Source of the DNA: Shinella sp. UYSO24
GTDB taxonomy: Bacteria > Pseudomonadota > Alphaproteobacteria > Rhizobiales > Rhizobiaceae
Length of the DNA: 55,341 nucleotides
Direction of reading: 5' to 3'
NCBI GenBank assembly: GCA_902167985.1
Contig: CABHNZ010000025.1
Coordinates: 1 to 55,341, forward strand
Shown here: piece after piece, positions 37,373-46,671 of the stretch
Position numbering within the stretch: position 1 is the stretch's first letter
How the letters are laid out: every line of letters starts with the position of its first letter
Program-made: the position numbers and the translations under genes
Notes under the pieces: model-generated
Told to the model about the DNA's origin: nothing
The model's input: only the letters and a program-made list of their open reading frames with translations
Databases searched by the model: none

Positions 37373-38124
37373 CAGCTGTCGCACTCGAAACCCGCAATCT
37401 CAACAAGACCTTTGGTGCATTGAAGGCGACGACCGATGTCAGTTTCCGCCTTGCCAAGGGGGGGCGGCATGCGCTGATCGGCCCGAACGGTGCCGGCAAG
37501 ACGACCTTCATCAACCTTTTGACCGGCGTCCTGCAGCCGACGAGCGGCGACGTGCTTCTCGATGGCGAGAGCGTGACGGGACTGAACCGCGAAAGACGCG
37601 TTCAACGCGGCCTCGTTCGCACCTTCCAGATCAACCAGCTGTTCGCCGGCCTCAGCGTCGTGGAAAGCCTGATGCTGGTGATCAACGAACGCGAAGGGCG
37701 TGGCTGGAGCTGTTTGCGGTCGGCAGCAAAGAATGCCGGGATTGAGGAGGAAGTCTTTCAACTGCTGAAAGATTTCGGTCTGGACACGGTATTCGACCAG
37801 CAATGCTCCGCCCTGCCCTATGGCAAACAGCGGCTGCTGGAGATTGCGCTTGCCGTCGCCTGCAAGCCAAAGGTGCTGTTGCTCGACGAACCGGCCGCCG
37901 GTGTTCCCGAAGCCGATCGCAAGGAAGTGATGGCGCGCATCGCAGCCCTCCCGAGCGAGGTCTCCATCCTGCTGATCGAGCACGACATGGATCTCGTCTT
38001 CAATTTCGCCGATCGCATCTCCGTTCTCGTCGCCGGCGCGCTCTTCGCCGAAGGTTCAGTCGAGGAAATCTCCAAAGATCAGCGGGTGAAGCAAGTCTAT
38101 CTCGGAGGAGCCGACCATGGGTGA
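37369..38124 (+). CDS. ABC importer ATPase, LivG type
   Basis: This intact 251-residue nucleotide-binding subunit has Walker A GPNGAGKTT, a LivG-type signature region CSALPYGKQRLLEIALAVA, Walker B VLLLDEPAAGV and the switch histidine LLIEHDMD. FRLAKGGRHALIGPNG and VRTFQINQLFAGLSV are typical. It overlaps both neighbours by a few bases. It pairs with the LivF-type ATPase to power the importer. Confidence 0.93.
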   Translation: MTAVALETRNLNKTFGALKATTDVSFRLAKGGRHALIGPNGAGKTTFINLLTGVLQPTSGDVLLDGESVTGLNRERRVQRGLVRTFQINQLFAGLSVVESLMLVINEREGRGWSCLRSAAKNAGIEEEVFQLLKDFGLDTVFDQQCSALPYGKQRLLEIALAVACKPKVLLLDEPAAGVPEADRKEVMARIAALPSEVSILLIEHDMDLVFNFADRISVLVAGALFAEGSVEEISKDQRVKQVYLGGADHG

Positions 38125-38827
38125 ATTGCTCAATATCGCGTCGCTTTCGGCCGGATATGGCAAGGCGACGGTCATTCACGGCGTCGATCTGACGCTCGAG
38201 CGCGGCAAGGCCCTGGCACTGCTCGGCCGCAATGGCGTCGGCAAGACGACTTTACTCAACAGCCTGATCGGCCTCACCCGTCACCACGGCGGAGCGATCA
38301 GGCTCGACGGCCTCGACGTCACGAAGATGACACCGGAGCGCCGCGTCGAGGCCGGTATCGGCTGGGTGCCGCAGGAACGCGGCATCTTCCGCTCGCTGAC
38401 CGTCGAGGAAAACATCACCGCTGTCGCGCGGCCTGGCCGCTGGACGCTTGCGGCTATGTACGCACTCTTTCCGCGGCTGGAGGAAAGGCGCTCGAATTTC
38501 GGCAACCAGCTTTCCGGCGGCGAGCAGCAAATGCTGTCGATCGCCCGGGCGCTGGTCCTCAATCCGAAACTGCTGCTGCTCGACGAACCGACCGAAGGTC
38601 TCGCACCCATTATCGTCGAGGAACTGCTTGCCGCGATCAGGAGGATCGTTCGCGACGAGGGGCTGGCGGCGATCATCGTCGAACAGCATGCACAGCAGAT
38701 CCTCGCCATTACCGACGAGGCGATTATCCTCGATCGGGGCGTCGTCGCGCATGCCTGCGACAGCGCGACGCTTGCGGCCGATCGCCAGACTCTGGGCCGG
38801 CTCCTGGGCGTCGGCGCGGGGGACTAG
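38117..38827 (+). CDS. ABC importer ATPase, LivF type
   Basis: This intact 236-residue nucleotide-binding subunit has Walker A GRNGVGKTT, signature LSGGEQQMLSIARALV, Walker B LLLLDEPTEGL and the LivF-type GIGWVPQERGIFRSLTVEEN. The start overlaps the end of the LivG gene. The substrate-binding protein follows 40 bases downstream. Confidence 0.93.
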   Translation: MGELLNIASLSAGYGKATVIHGVDLTLERGKALALLGRNGVGKTTLLNSLIGLTRHHGGAIRLDGLDVTKMTPERRVEAGIGWVPQERGIFRSLTVEENITAVARPGRWTLAAMYALFPRLEERRSNFGNQLSGGEQQMLSIARALVLNPKLLLLDEPTEGLAPIIVEELLAAIRRIVRDEGLAAIIVEQHAQQILAITDEAIILDRGVVAHACDSATLAADRQTLGRLLGVGAGD

Positions 38828-38867
38828 AGCGCCGCAGGACAATGCAACTAAAACACAGGAGGAGAGA

Positions 38868-40040
38868 ATGAAGCGATTGAACACATTTCTGACTGCGGCC
38901 ATGGCCGCAGTTGCGTTGATGGCGGGCACCGCCTCCACGCTTCGGGCCGAAGACGTCGTCAAGGTCGGTGTCGTCATCCCGCTGACCGGTGGTTTCCAGT
39001 CGAACGGTCGCCAGATCAGCGCGGCACTGAAGGCCTTCGTCGCGACGCATGGCGAACAGACCGGCGGCAAGAAGGTCGAATTCATCGTCAAGGACGATGG
39101 CAGCGTTCCGGACAATGCCCTGCGCATCTCGCAGGAACTCGTCACCAATGACAAGGTGTCGATCCTGACCGGTTTCGGCAATACGCCGACTGCGCTTTCG
39201 GTGGCGCAATTGTCGAAGCGAGCGAAAATCCCGCAGATCATCATGGTGGCGGCCACGTCTTCGATCATGAAGGCATCGCCTTATATCCTGCGCACGTCCT
39301 GGACGATTCCGCAGGTCGCCAGCGTCATCGGCAAATGGGCTCCGGAAAACGGCGCCAAGAGGTTCGTCAGCGTGGTTTCGGATTACGGCCCGGGCAAGGA
39401 TGCCGAGGAATGGTTTGCCAAAGCGATCGAAGCCAATGGCGGCACGGTCGTCGCGAAATTGAAAGTGCCGCTGGCCAATCCGGATTTCGCGCCCTTCCTG
39501 CAGCGCGCGGCCGATGAAAAGCCCGAGGCGCTGTTCGTCTTCGTGCCGACCGGTGCGGGTGCAGCTTTCATGAAGCAGTTCGTCGAGCGCGGCCTCGACA
39601 AATCCGGCATCAAGGTCATTGCCATGGCCGACGTCACGGATGACGACATCCTCGACAGCATGGGCGATCCGGTGATCGGCGTCATCACCGGCGGGCCCTA
39701 CTCGACCAACCATGCTTCGCCTGAGAACAAGGCCTTTGTTGAAGCCTTCAAGAAGAGCAATGACGGAATGCGACCCAACATGGTGGCCGCCGCGGCCTGG
39801 GATTCGCTGGAGCTCATCTACAAGACACTCGACAAGACCAAGGGCGATGCCGGCGGTGACGTCTTCGTCGATGCGGCCAAGGGCATGCAGCTTGACAGCC
39901 CGCGCGGGCACATCTCGATCGACCCCGAGACCCGCGACATCGTCCAGAACATCTACATGCGCAAGGTCGAGCGCGTCGATGGCTCGCTCTACAATACCGA
40001 GTTTAAAACCTATGAGAAGGTCAAGGATCCGGCGCAATAA
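38868..40040 (+). CDS. ABC importer substrate-binding protein (LivK/HAAT type)
   Basis: This intact 390-residue periplasmic protein has a signal peptide (MKRLNTFLTAAMAAVALMAG, cut near LRA-ED). The type I periplasmic-binding fold reads VVKVGVVIPLTGGFQSNGRQ, LVTNDKVSILTGFGNTPTAL and FVFVPTGAGAAFMKQFVERG. Proteins of this branch bind aromatic acids as often as amino acids. AGGAGGAG precedes the ATG. It lies after the ATPases, with a stable hairpin downstream at 40060-40084 that may raise its mRNA level. The ligand is unknown. The gal operon opposite suggests a hydroxybenzoate. Confidence 0.92.
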   Translation: MKRLNTFLTAAMAAVALMAGTASTLRAEDVVKVGVVIPLTGGFQSNGRQISAALKAFVATHGEQTGGKKVEFIVKDDGSVPDNALRISQELVTNDKVSILTGFGNTPTALSVAQLSKRAKIPQIIMVAATSSIMKASPYILRTSWTIPQVASVIGKWAPENGAKRFVSVVSDYGPGKDAEEWFAKAIEANGGTVVAKLKVPLANPDFAPFLQRAADEKPEALFVFVPTGAGAAFMKQFVERGLDKSGIKVIAMADVTDDDILDSMGDPVIGVITGGPYSTNHASPENKAFVEAFKKSNDGMRPNMVAAAAWDSLELIYKTLDKTKGDAGGDVFVDAAKGMQLDSPRGHISIDPETRDIVQNIYMRKVERVDGSLYNTEFKTYEKVKDPAQ

Positions 40041-40059
40041 GTAAAGCCATCAACGAGCC

Positions 40060-40084
40060 GCGGGCGCGATACCCTCGTGCCCGC
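40060..40084 (+). other. GC-rich hairpin after the binding-protein gene
   Basis: GCGGGCGCGA and TCGTGCCCGC form a 10-base stem (one G-T pair) around TACCC, 20 bases past the stop. No T-run follows, so it is more like an mRNA-stabilising or attenuating hairpin than a full terminator. Confidence 0.45.
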
Positions 40085-40139
40085 CGTCCAGAAGGAAGGT
40101 TTTCGAATGGGCGGCGTACAACCCGGTCAAGGAGACATT

Positions 40140-41023
40140 ATGTTCAAGATTGCGACTTTGGGTTTCGGTGAAGCGGCACGCGCCTTTGTATCCGGTTGGC
40201 GAAGCGAGATGGATGCCGAACGGCTGGGTTCGATCTCGACCTTCGATATCAAGATCGAGGACACAGCGCAGCACAATGTGCTGATCGACGCCTGCGTTGA
40301 TCTGGGCGTCGTCTGCGCCCCGACGCGGGCGGCGGCCTTCAAGGGCAGATCCGCGGTGCTAAGCTTGGTCACCGCCGACCGCGCGCTGGAGGCGGCGCAA
40401 GCCGCACTGCCCTTCCTGGAGGCAGACAGTCTTTATCTCGACTGCAATTCCTGTTCCCCGGCGACGAAGGCTGCGGCGGCGGCCCTGATCGAAGCTGCCG
40501 GTATTCGCTATGTCGATGTCGCGTCATGGCGCCGGTCCATCCCGGCCGACATCGCACGCCGCTCCTGCTCTCCGGCGAAAGTGCTCCGCGCGCGCTCGCC
40601 CTCCTTGGCGATCTCGGCATGCATGCCCGCATTGCCGGCATGAGGATCGGCGAAGCCTCGTCGATCAAGATGCTGCGCTCGGTGATGATCAAGGGATTGG
40701 AAGCCCTGACCGCCGAATGCATGCTGGCCGCCCGGCGGGCGGGTGTCGAGCAGCAGGTGCTTGCCTCGCTCCAGGCGTCCGACCCCGGCATAGACTGGAC
40801 GGCGCGTTCCGCATATAATCTTGAGAGAATGTTGGTCCATGGTAAGCGGCGCGCCGCCGAGATGCGCGAGGTGGCAATGACACTAAGTGAATTGAACCTG
40901 CCCAATCGCATGGCGCTCGCCACCGTTGACTGGCAAAGCCAGCTTGGCGAACTCGACGTAGATATCACCGATGCCAGCCTGACCGGAAGGGCGGATGCCA
41001 TATTGGAATCCCTGCCGACGTGA
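40140..41023 (+). CDS. NAD(P)-dependent dehydrogenase with DUF1932 domain (frameshifted)
   Basis: This 6-phosphogluconate/3-hydroxyisobutyrate dehydrogenase-like protein has an N-terminal Rossmann fold (KIATLGFGEAARAFVSGW) and ADSLYLDCNSCSPATKAAAA as in beta-hydroxyacid dehydrogenases. The frame changes near 40525. The C-terminal helical DUF1932 domain (EASSIKMLRSVMIKGLEALT) follows, with the conserved lysine. The joined length is about 294 residues. AAGGAG lies before the ATG. It is transcribed with the importer and overlaps the LysR gene (GTGA). An oxidation or reduction of a 2-hydroxy or semialdehyde intermediate of the gal-type pathway is likely, but the substrate is not recognisable. Confidence 0.82.
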
Positions 41024-42214
41024 CCCTGATCCAGACCGTATCGAATGTTCAGCACAATCTTCGGCATTTGCGGGTCTTCCTCGCGGTCGCTGACACCAAT
41101 TCGGTCACGCGAGCGGCAGCGCTCTGCCATCTCTCGCAGCCGGCCGTCACCCAAGCGCTGTCGAAGATCGAGCGCAATCTGAAACGCCGCTGTTCGACCG
41201 CACGACGCAGGGACTGTTTCCCAATAGCGAGGGACAGGTTCTGGAACGGCGGGTGCGGCGTGCCTTTGACTTTCTCGATCCCTTCCTCACCGACCTCAGT
41301 CCGCGCCTTAAGCTGATCGCCACGACGTCTCAGCTGGAAGCGCTGATTGCCGTCAAGGAGGCCGGCAATTTCACACTAGCGGCGCGCAGGCTTGGCCTCG
41401 CCCAACCCACCGTCCATCGCGCCGTCACCCAATTGGAGGCCGAGGCGGCGAAGCCGCTGTTTGAACGCACGTCCTACGGCACTATCGCCACCAAGCCGGC
41501 GATCGCATTGGCCAATGCCGCGCGTCTGGCCTTTGCCGAGCTATTCCAGGCGGAGGTGGATCTCGCCGAGACTCGATCAGAAGAGGCAGGCAAGATCGCT
41601 ATCGGCGCCATGCCGTTGTCGCGCTCCTTCCTTCTGCCGCGCGCAATTGCCGAGTTCCGCCTGTCGCGTCCGAAAGTCACCATCCAGATCGTCGAAGGCC
41701 CCTATGCGGACCTGCTTGCTGGCCTTCGACGCGGCGAGATCGACTTCTTGATTGGTGCGTTGCGCGAGCCAGCACCAATCGGCGATGTCGAGCAACGGTT
41801 CCTGTTCAACGATACGATTGCTATCGTTGCCGGCAACGCCCACCCACTCCTGCAGGAAGCGCCTCTGACGATCGAGAAGCTAGCGGCATTTCCCTGGGTG
41901 GTCGGATTGCACGGAACGCCGATCCGCCAGCAGTTCGACCGGCTATTCGAGCCATGCAATTGCCGACCGACCGCCCTCGTGGAATCGAGTTCGCTCATTC
42001 TCATGCGCGAACTGCTTCTCACTACAGATCATCTTGGCTGCATTTCCTATCGTCAGGCCCAGGCCGAACTCACCCGCGGCTGATCTGTACCTTGCCGCTC
42101 GATCTCGAAAACACTGCGCGACCGATCGGTGTGACCACCCGCGCCAACTGGATCCCGACTGCTCCACAAGCACAATTCATTGACCTGATCGAAAAACATT
42201 CGATGAACGAATAA
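41020..42214 (+). CDS. LysR-type regulator with two winged-helix domains (frameshifted)
   Basis: The first LysR winged helix reads LRHLRVFLAVADTNSVTRAA with LSQPAVTQALSKIER. One added base near 41185 continues it as LKTPLFDRTTQGLFPNSEG. A second full winged helix follows at about residue 100 (LEALIAVKEAGNFTLAARRL, AQPTVHRAVTQLEAEAAKPL). The usual LysR effector domain comes next (GKIAIGAMPLSRSFLLPRAI). Another shift near 42078 leads to the true end at 42214. The total is about 398 residues, some 100 more than normal. The GTG start overlaps the DUF1932 stop. It probably regulates the importer and gal operons. The double DNA-binding module is unusual. Confidence 0.85.
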
Positions 42215-42332
42215 ATGTCGGAAGCGTTTGCGTGCCGTTGAGCTCATGGCCGATCATGGAGCTTTAGGTTCTTGACGAGTTCAGAATCACCACCCCGCAC
42301 CCTACAGTTGCTAAGGATTTGAATTTTGCCTA

Positions 42333-43173
42333 GGCAGTGTCCCCATAAACGGGGTTCATCTTGTTGACGGTGTGTGCTTCACTCTCCGTGAAAGGAGATT
42401 GCCATGCGCCGTCACGAATTGAGCGACGAAGAATGGGACGTCATCGCACCACTTCTGCCGACCAATAGCCGTGGAATTGAACGTGTCGATGACCGCCGAG
42501 TAATCAACGGCATCTTGTGGCGTTTCAGGACTGGTTCGTCTTGGCGAGATGTGCCGGAGCGTTATGGTCCACGCACGACGCTTTACAATCGGTTCTCCCG
42601 CTGGCGCAATGCGGGCGTCTGGGATCGTCTTCTGGATGCCGTTTCAAAGCGTTACGATGGAGACATCGTGATGATCGACAGTTCCTGCGTTCGCGTTCAC
42701 CAGCATGGTGCCAACGCTAAAAAGGGGGATCTGCCGATCCTTGCATGGGACGTTCGCGTGGCGGCCTGACGACAAAGATCCACGCTCTTGTCGATGCAGA
42801 TGGCTTGCCGGTCCGCCTGGAATTAACCGCAGGTCAGGCGGCCGATGCGCCAATGGCTGAAAAGCTGCTGAGCGACGTTCAGCCCGGCGCGACGATCCTT
42901 GCCGACAAGGCATATGACACCGATGCAATTCGTAACTTTGCCAAGCAACGCAAATGCTGGGCGAATATCCCTGCAAAGACTAATCGAAAGCAGACATTCA
43001 GCTTCAGCCGTTGGGTTTATCGTCAGCGCAATCTCGTGGAACGGTTCTTCAACCGTATCAAACAGATGCGCGGCCTTGCGACGCGATACGACCGGCGCGC
43101 TGATAATTATATGGCCGCCCTCAAGCTTGCCGCAACCAGGATATGGATCGCCTCAGCTAATGAGTCCGCGCCC
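42333..43173 (+). mobile_element. IS5/IS427-group insertion sequence, copy 2 (841 bp)
   Basis: The element starts GGCAGTGTCCCCAT and ends GAGTCCGCGCC. It is flanked by TA on both sides (CCTA before, TAGC after). It has the same length and layout as the copy at 8018-8858 but opposite orientation, with scattered base differences, so it is not a fresh duplicate. Confidence 0.87.
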
Positions 43174-43176
43174 TAG
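42404..43176 (+). CDS. IS5-family (IS427-type) transposase, two frames joined by -1 frameshift
   Basis: OrfA is 42404-42769 and OrfB 42745-43176. The slippery run TAAAAAGGG at 42718-42726 lets the ribosome shift back one base, giving a fused protein that reads NAKKGGSADPCMGRSRGGLT across the join. The DDE domain has TILADKAYDTDAI and the YRQRNLVERFFNRIKQMR motif. The stop TAG again uses the TA target at the element's edge. A GGAGA ribosome site precedes the ATG. Confidence 0.93.
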
Positions 43177-43251
43177 CTTGTGAAACTGAGCTGCTCGTAG
43201 ACGCCTAAGCTCTTAATCTGGACCTATAACCATCAGAGCGCATTGCCTTGT

Positions 43252-44138
43252 TCATACCAAGTATCTGTTGAACCACGCGATTGTTCGATCCCATGCGAGC
43301 TTCGCTGCAGCTTCATCATAGCGTGGCGTAGAGTCGTTGTGGAAGCCGTGGTTCGCTTTTGGATAGATATAGGCCTCGTATGTCTTTCCGTATTTTTTCA
43401 GCGCGGCTTCGTAGGCGGGCCAACCTTCGTTAACTCCCTTATCCAACTCACCATAGTGAAGCAAAAGCGGTGCTCGAATACGCGCAACATCCTCCGCTTT
43501 CGGTTGCCTACCGTAGAACGGAACCGCTGCAGCCAGCTCCGGATAGGCGACGGCGGCTGCATTCGACACACCACCGCCGTAGCAGAAACCTGTCATCCCG
43601 ACTTTACCGGTCGTGAGATCACTCTTCATGAGGAATTCCACAGCCGCGAAGAAGTCATTCATCAACTTCGTGGGGTCCACCGTCTGCTGTAGCTCCCGGC
43701 CTTTCTCGTCATTCCCGGGATAACCTCCGACTGAGGTCAGGCCATCAGGGGCAAGCGCAATAAAGCCCGCTTTTGCAACGCGTCGCGCAACATCCTCGAT
43801 GTATGGATTCAGGCCCCGGTTTTCGTGAACCACAACCACCCCTCCCACCTTTCCGGAAGCCTTGGCGGGCCTTACCAAGTATGCCCTTACATCACCGTTG
43901 CCGTTTGGCGATGGGAAGTGGATATACTCAGCGAGGATGTCAGGATCAGTGAACTCGACATGCTGTGCAAGTGCGTAATCTGGGCTCATCGAGGACAGGA
44001 TCGCCGCCGCGGTGAGCCCGCTTACCGCATATTTGTGGCCCGGTCCAGAAACTCTCGCTTCGTAATCCTACCATGAGCGTAGTAATCATAAAGCTCGAGA
44101 AGCTCCTGCGGAAAGTCCTTGGCGGTCAAACGTCCCAT
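43252..44138 (-). CDS. Dienelactone hydrolase-family protein (frameshifted N-terminus)
   Basis: This alpha/beta hydrolase of the carboxymethylenebutenolidase family has the nucleophile elbow GMTGFCYGGGVSNAAAVAYP (Cys), LLHYGELDKGVN (Asp) and ANHGFHND (His). VVVVHENRGLNPYIEDVARR carries the substrate-triggered Glu. The N-terminal segment from the ATG at 44138 (behind GGAGG at 7 bases) reads TKREFLDRA. One added A near 44029 gives TKYAVSGLTAAAIL, a hydrophobic leader usual in the longer exported members. The joined length is about 295 residues. Dienelactone hydrolases open lactones from chlorocatechol degradation, but this long subgroup has broader, poorly known substrates. Confidence 0.9.
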
Positions 44139-44267
44139 TTTATTTCCTCCGTTGTAATCCTTAATTAGCACAACCGCTCAACGCGCTCGTTCACGAGCCC
44201 GTCATTACATGGAATACGTGCATCGGAATTGAGCTAAGATGTCCGCGCTCAGAGTCCGTCCGAGAAT

Positions 44268-45080
44268 TCATGATGACCGTGCGATGCGTCTGGTCAGTGT
44301 CATGATGGATGCGGCATAGAGGAAGGCTTCGGCGGACTTTATTGTCGCCTCCGGGTCTTTCCACAGTCGCCGATTTCGACTGATCCAGGCGAAAAAGCGC
44401 TCGACGACCCAGCGCTTGGGATGAACGGCAAAGCCGACCTGATCTTTGGGCTTGCGGACGATCTCGACATCGACAAGCGTCGCATTCTGCGGCCTGTCGC
44501 CTGAATATCCCATGTCGGCGAACGCTTTCTCCACAAAGGGAAAGGACTTGCGTGATACCTGCAGAACAGGGATCGCTCCGTCGCGATCCTGGATGTCGGC
44601 AGGCTGAGGATCGAGGACGAGTGCTCGGCCATCCATGTCCACCATTGCCTGCCGTTTGCGGCCCTTGACCTTCTTGCCCGCATCATAGCCGCGCGGGCCA
44701 CCGCTTTCGGTGGTCTTGACGCTCTGGCTATCGAGGACTGCGGCGCTCGGTGAGGCCTCTCGCCCGACCCGCTTGCGGTCCATCGTAACAAGGCAGCGGT
44801 TGATCCTCGTGAATAGCCCGGTGTCGCGCCATCGGCAGAAGTAACCGAACACAGTGCTCTTGGGCGGCAGGTCTTTCGGGATCAGCCGCCACGGGATGCC
44901 GCCGCGCAAAACATAGAAGATGGCATTGACGATCTCACGCACAGGCCAAACTGGCTTGCGACCTCTGCGTGCGGGTGGAGGAAACAGCGGCGAGAGCACC
45001 TCCCATTCGCTGTCCGTCAGATCGGTTTCATATCGGGCTTGGTTGCGACTATACTGCCGCCGGGTGGTCGGGTTCCACAT
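44268..45080 (-). CDS. IS5-family transposase (single frame)
   Basis: This intact 270-residue DDE transposase begins YETDLTDSEWEVLSPLFPPP. It has DUF4096-like TVFGYFCRWRDTGLFTRINR, the first Asp in SAAVLDSQSVKTTESGG, FADMGYSGDRP (second Asp) and RWVVERFFAWISRNRRLWKD (Glu). It is unrelated to the two IS427-type copies. The ends of the element could not be set with confidence: a GAGTCCGTCCGAG-like left end near 44251 has no clear inverted partner on the right. Confidence 0.9.
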   Translation of the reverse strand: MWNPTTRRQYSRNQARYETDLTDSEWEVLSPLFPPPARRGRKPVWPVREIVNAIFYVLRGGIPWRLIPKDLPPKSTVFGYFCRWRDTGLFTRINRCLVTMDRKRVGREASPSAAVLDSQSVKTTESGGPRGYDAGKKVKGRKRQAMVDMDGRALVLDPQPADIQDRDGAIPVLQVSRKSFPFVEKAFADMGYSGDRPQNATLVDVEIVRKPKDQVGFAVHPKRWVVERFFAWISRNRRLWKDPEATIKSAEAFLYAASIMTLTRRIARSS

Positions 45081-45169
45081 TTCTCCTGCAAAGCACCAAG
45101 TTTGGTGGATAACGGGGACAAATGCGGCTCCGTCACAGTGTTCGTATGTTTTGTTGTTGAGTTGGCACC

Positions 45170-45736
45170 ATGACGAAAGTTTTGCGATCGCAGCCCCTCA
45201 CACCCGAGATCGACGAACTTGCCCGACCGCAGTCGCGCAAGGCACTTCAGATCGAGGCGCCGAAGCTATTCCACGATCTCGGACCCGATGACGATGATCG
45301 CCCGAGCGATCCGGCAACGCGGGCAGGCGAGCTACGCGGCGCCTTCTTCATCGCCGGCTACGAGCGAGCACGCGATGCCCCGGCCGAAATCGGATCGCTC
45401 GTACTGGCCGCCTACCAAGGGCACGACTTCATTCATGTCGGGAGCGCCCGAGCCGTACTCAACGACGCCGAGGCAAGCAAGCTCAGAAAAATGTTGGACA
45501 CGCTGCGCTGGAAGCAGAAGAAGCCGCCGGTGATCTGCAAGGCCGCTGAAGCGAGTGGCTCCAATACCGTCTGGGCCTATCCGACGCTGATCGCAACGAT
45601 CGCGTTTCGAGGCTTGAGTGACAGTGGGATGGTGGAGCAGGCCACCTATCAAGGCCTGACATCGCGGCAGGACAATGCTGACGTCTTCAGGCTCGACCAA
45701 CTCAGCGAGGCTGGCCAAATGTATAGCGGGCGTTAG
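45170..45736 (+). CDS. Orphan C-terminal domain of LigD-type ATP-dependent DNA ligase
   Basis: This 188-residue protein matches only the C-terminal OB-fold of bacterial NHEJ ligases: FFIAGYERARDAPAEIGSLV, YQGHDFIHVGSARAVLND, SKLRKMLDTLRWKQKKPPV and a final TYQGLTSRQDNADVFRLDQL. The adenylation domain with its catalytic lysine is absent. The first 50 residues do not look like ligase. It lies 90 bases from an IS5 transposase gene, so it is probably a relic of a larger ligD cut by transposition, though a stand-alone DNA-binding domain is possible. SRAP and DinB genes follow. Confidence 0.75.
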   Translation: MTKVLRSQPLTPEIDELARPQSRKALQIEAPKLFHDLGPDDDDRPSDPATRAGELRGAFFIAGYERARDAPAEIGSLVLAAYQGHDFIHVGSARAVLNDAEASKLRKMLDTLRWKQKKPPVICKAAEASGSNTVWAYPTLIATIAFRGLSDSGMVEQATYQGLTSRQDNADVFRLDQLSEAGQMYSGR

Positions 45737-45776
45737 ATTGCTCTCTATTCGATCTCGTCGGAGTGGATAGCCCGCG

Positions 45777-46549
45777 ATGTGCAACCTTTTTCGGATGGAA
45801 GACAAGGATCATGTTTCGTCCTGGGCCAAGGATGTCGAGAGCCTGATCAACCTGATGCCCGCCTATCAGATGAACCCGGATCAGTCCGGGCCGATCATCC
45901 GCAATATAGAGGGTGGCCGCCGGCAGCTCGTCAATGCGCGCTGGGGCCTGCCCTCCCCGATCTTCGTCCAGAAGAAGGCGGCGGAAGCACGCGCCGACAA
46001 GATGAGGGCCAAGGGACAGGCTGTCGATATGGACGCGCTGATGCGGATTGAGCCAGATCGCGGCGTGACCAATGTCCGAAAGCTCACCCTTCCCCATTGG
46101 AAACGCTGGTTTGGCGTTGAGCATCGTTGCATCGTGCCGGTTACCAGCTTTGCCGAGCCGGATCCTGCAACTCAGGAGCCCGGCGGCAAGGTGCCGAATG
46201 CCTGGTTTGCGCGGGACGAGCAGAAATCCTTGATGTTCTTTGCGGGCATTCATGTGCCTGGCTGGCAGAGCGTCCGAAAGGTCAAGGATGGGCTGACCAC
46301 CGATGACCTCTATGGTTTTCTGACGACTGACCCGAACGGCTGGTGAAGCCGATCCATGCGAAGGCCATGCCGGTCCTGCTCCTGACAAAGGAGGAAACCG
46401 AGACCTGGATGCGGGCGCCCTGGGACGAGGCCAAGGATCTTGCTCGGCCCCTGCCCGACGATGCGCTGATCATTTCGTCGCGCGAGCCCTATGGCTCCTC
46501 AATCGTCTCGAAATCGGGCGAGCCGGTCACGCAGGGTAGCCTCCTTTAA
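45777..46549 (+). CDS. SRAP-family abasic-site processing protein, YedK/HMCES-like (frameshifted)
   Basis: SRAP proteins crosslink through Cys2 to abasic sites in single-stranded DNA and shield them. The sequence starts Met-Cys, so the catalytic cysteine is free after Met removal. ARWGLPSPIF, CIVPVTSFAEPD (active-site Glu) and FFAGIHVPGW follow. One added base near 46338 restores PNG-LVKPIHAKAMPVLL with the catalytic histidine, and the frame ends at 46549. The length is about 257 residues. It lies between the LigD fragment and dinB in a small DNA-damage cluster. Confidence 0.88.
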
Positions 46550-46671
46550 ATCGGCATGGTCGGCGGGCGGTTCGACGGCCTGATCCAGCGGTTTGCGATT
46601 GGCGGAAACGGTGATATGTTCACTTTCCGTTCCGATTAATCAAGCCTCACACCGGACCTTCCGGCAGCACC

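Noticed and set aside
38724..40037. A 437-codon minus-strand open frame over the binding-protein gene
   Set aside because: Shadow of the substrate-binding protein gene, which has a signal peptide, a strong ribosome site and the proper fold.
8018..43173. A proven composite transposon
   Set aside because: The 2-bp TA targets cannot show whether the outer ends moved together, and the two IS copies differ in sequence. Kept only as a hypothesis.
44251..45169. Exact ends of the IS5-family element around 44268-45080
   Set aside because: No convincing terminal inverted repeat or target duplication could be matched by eye.
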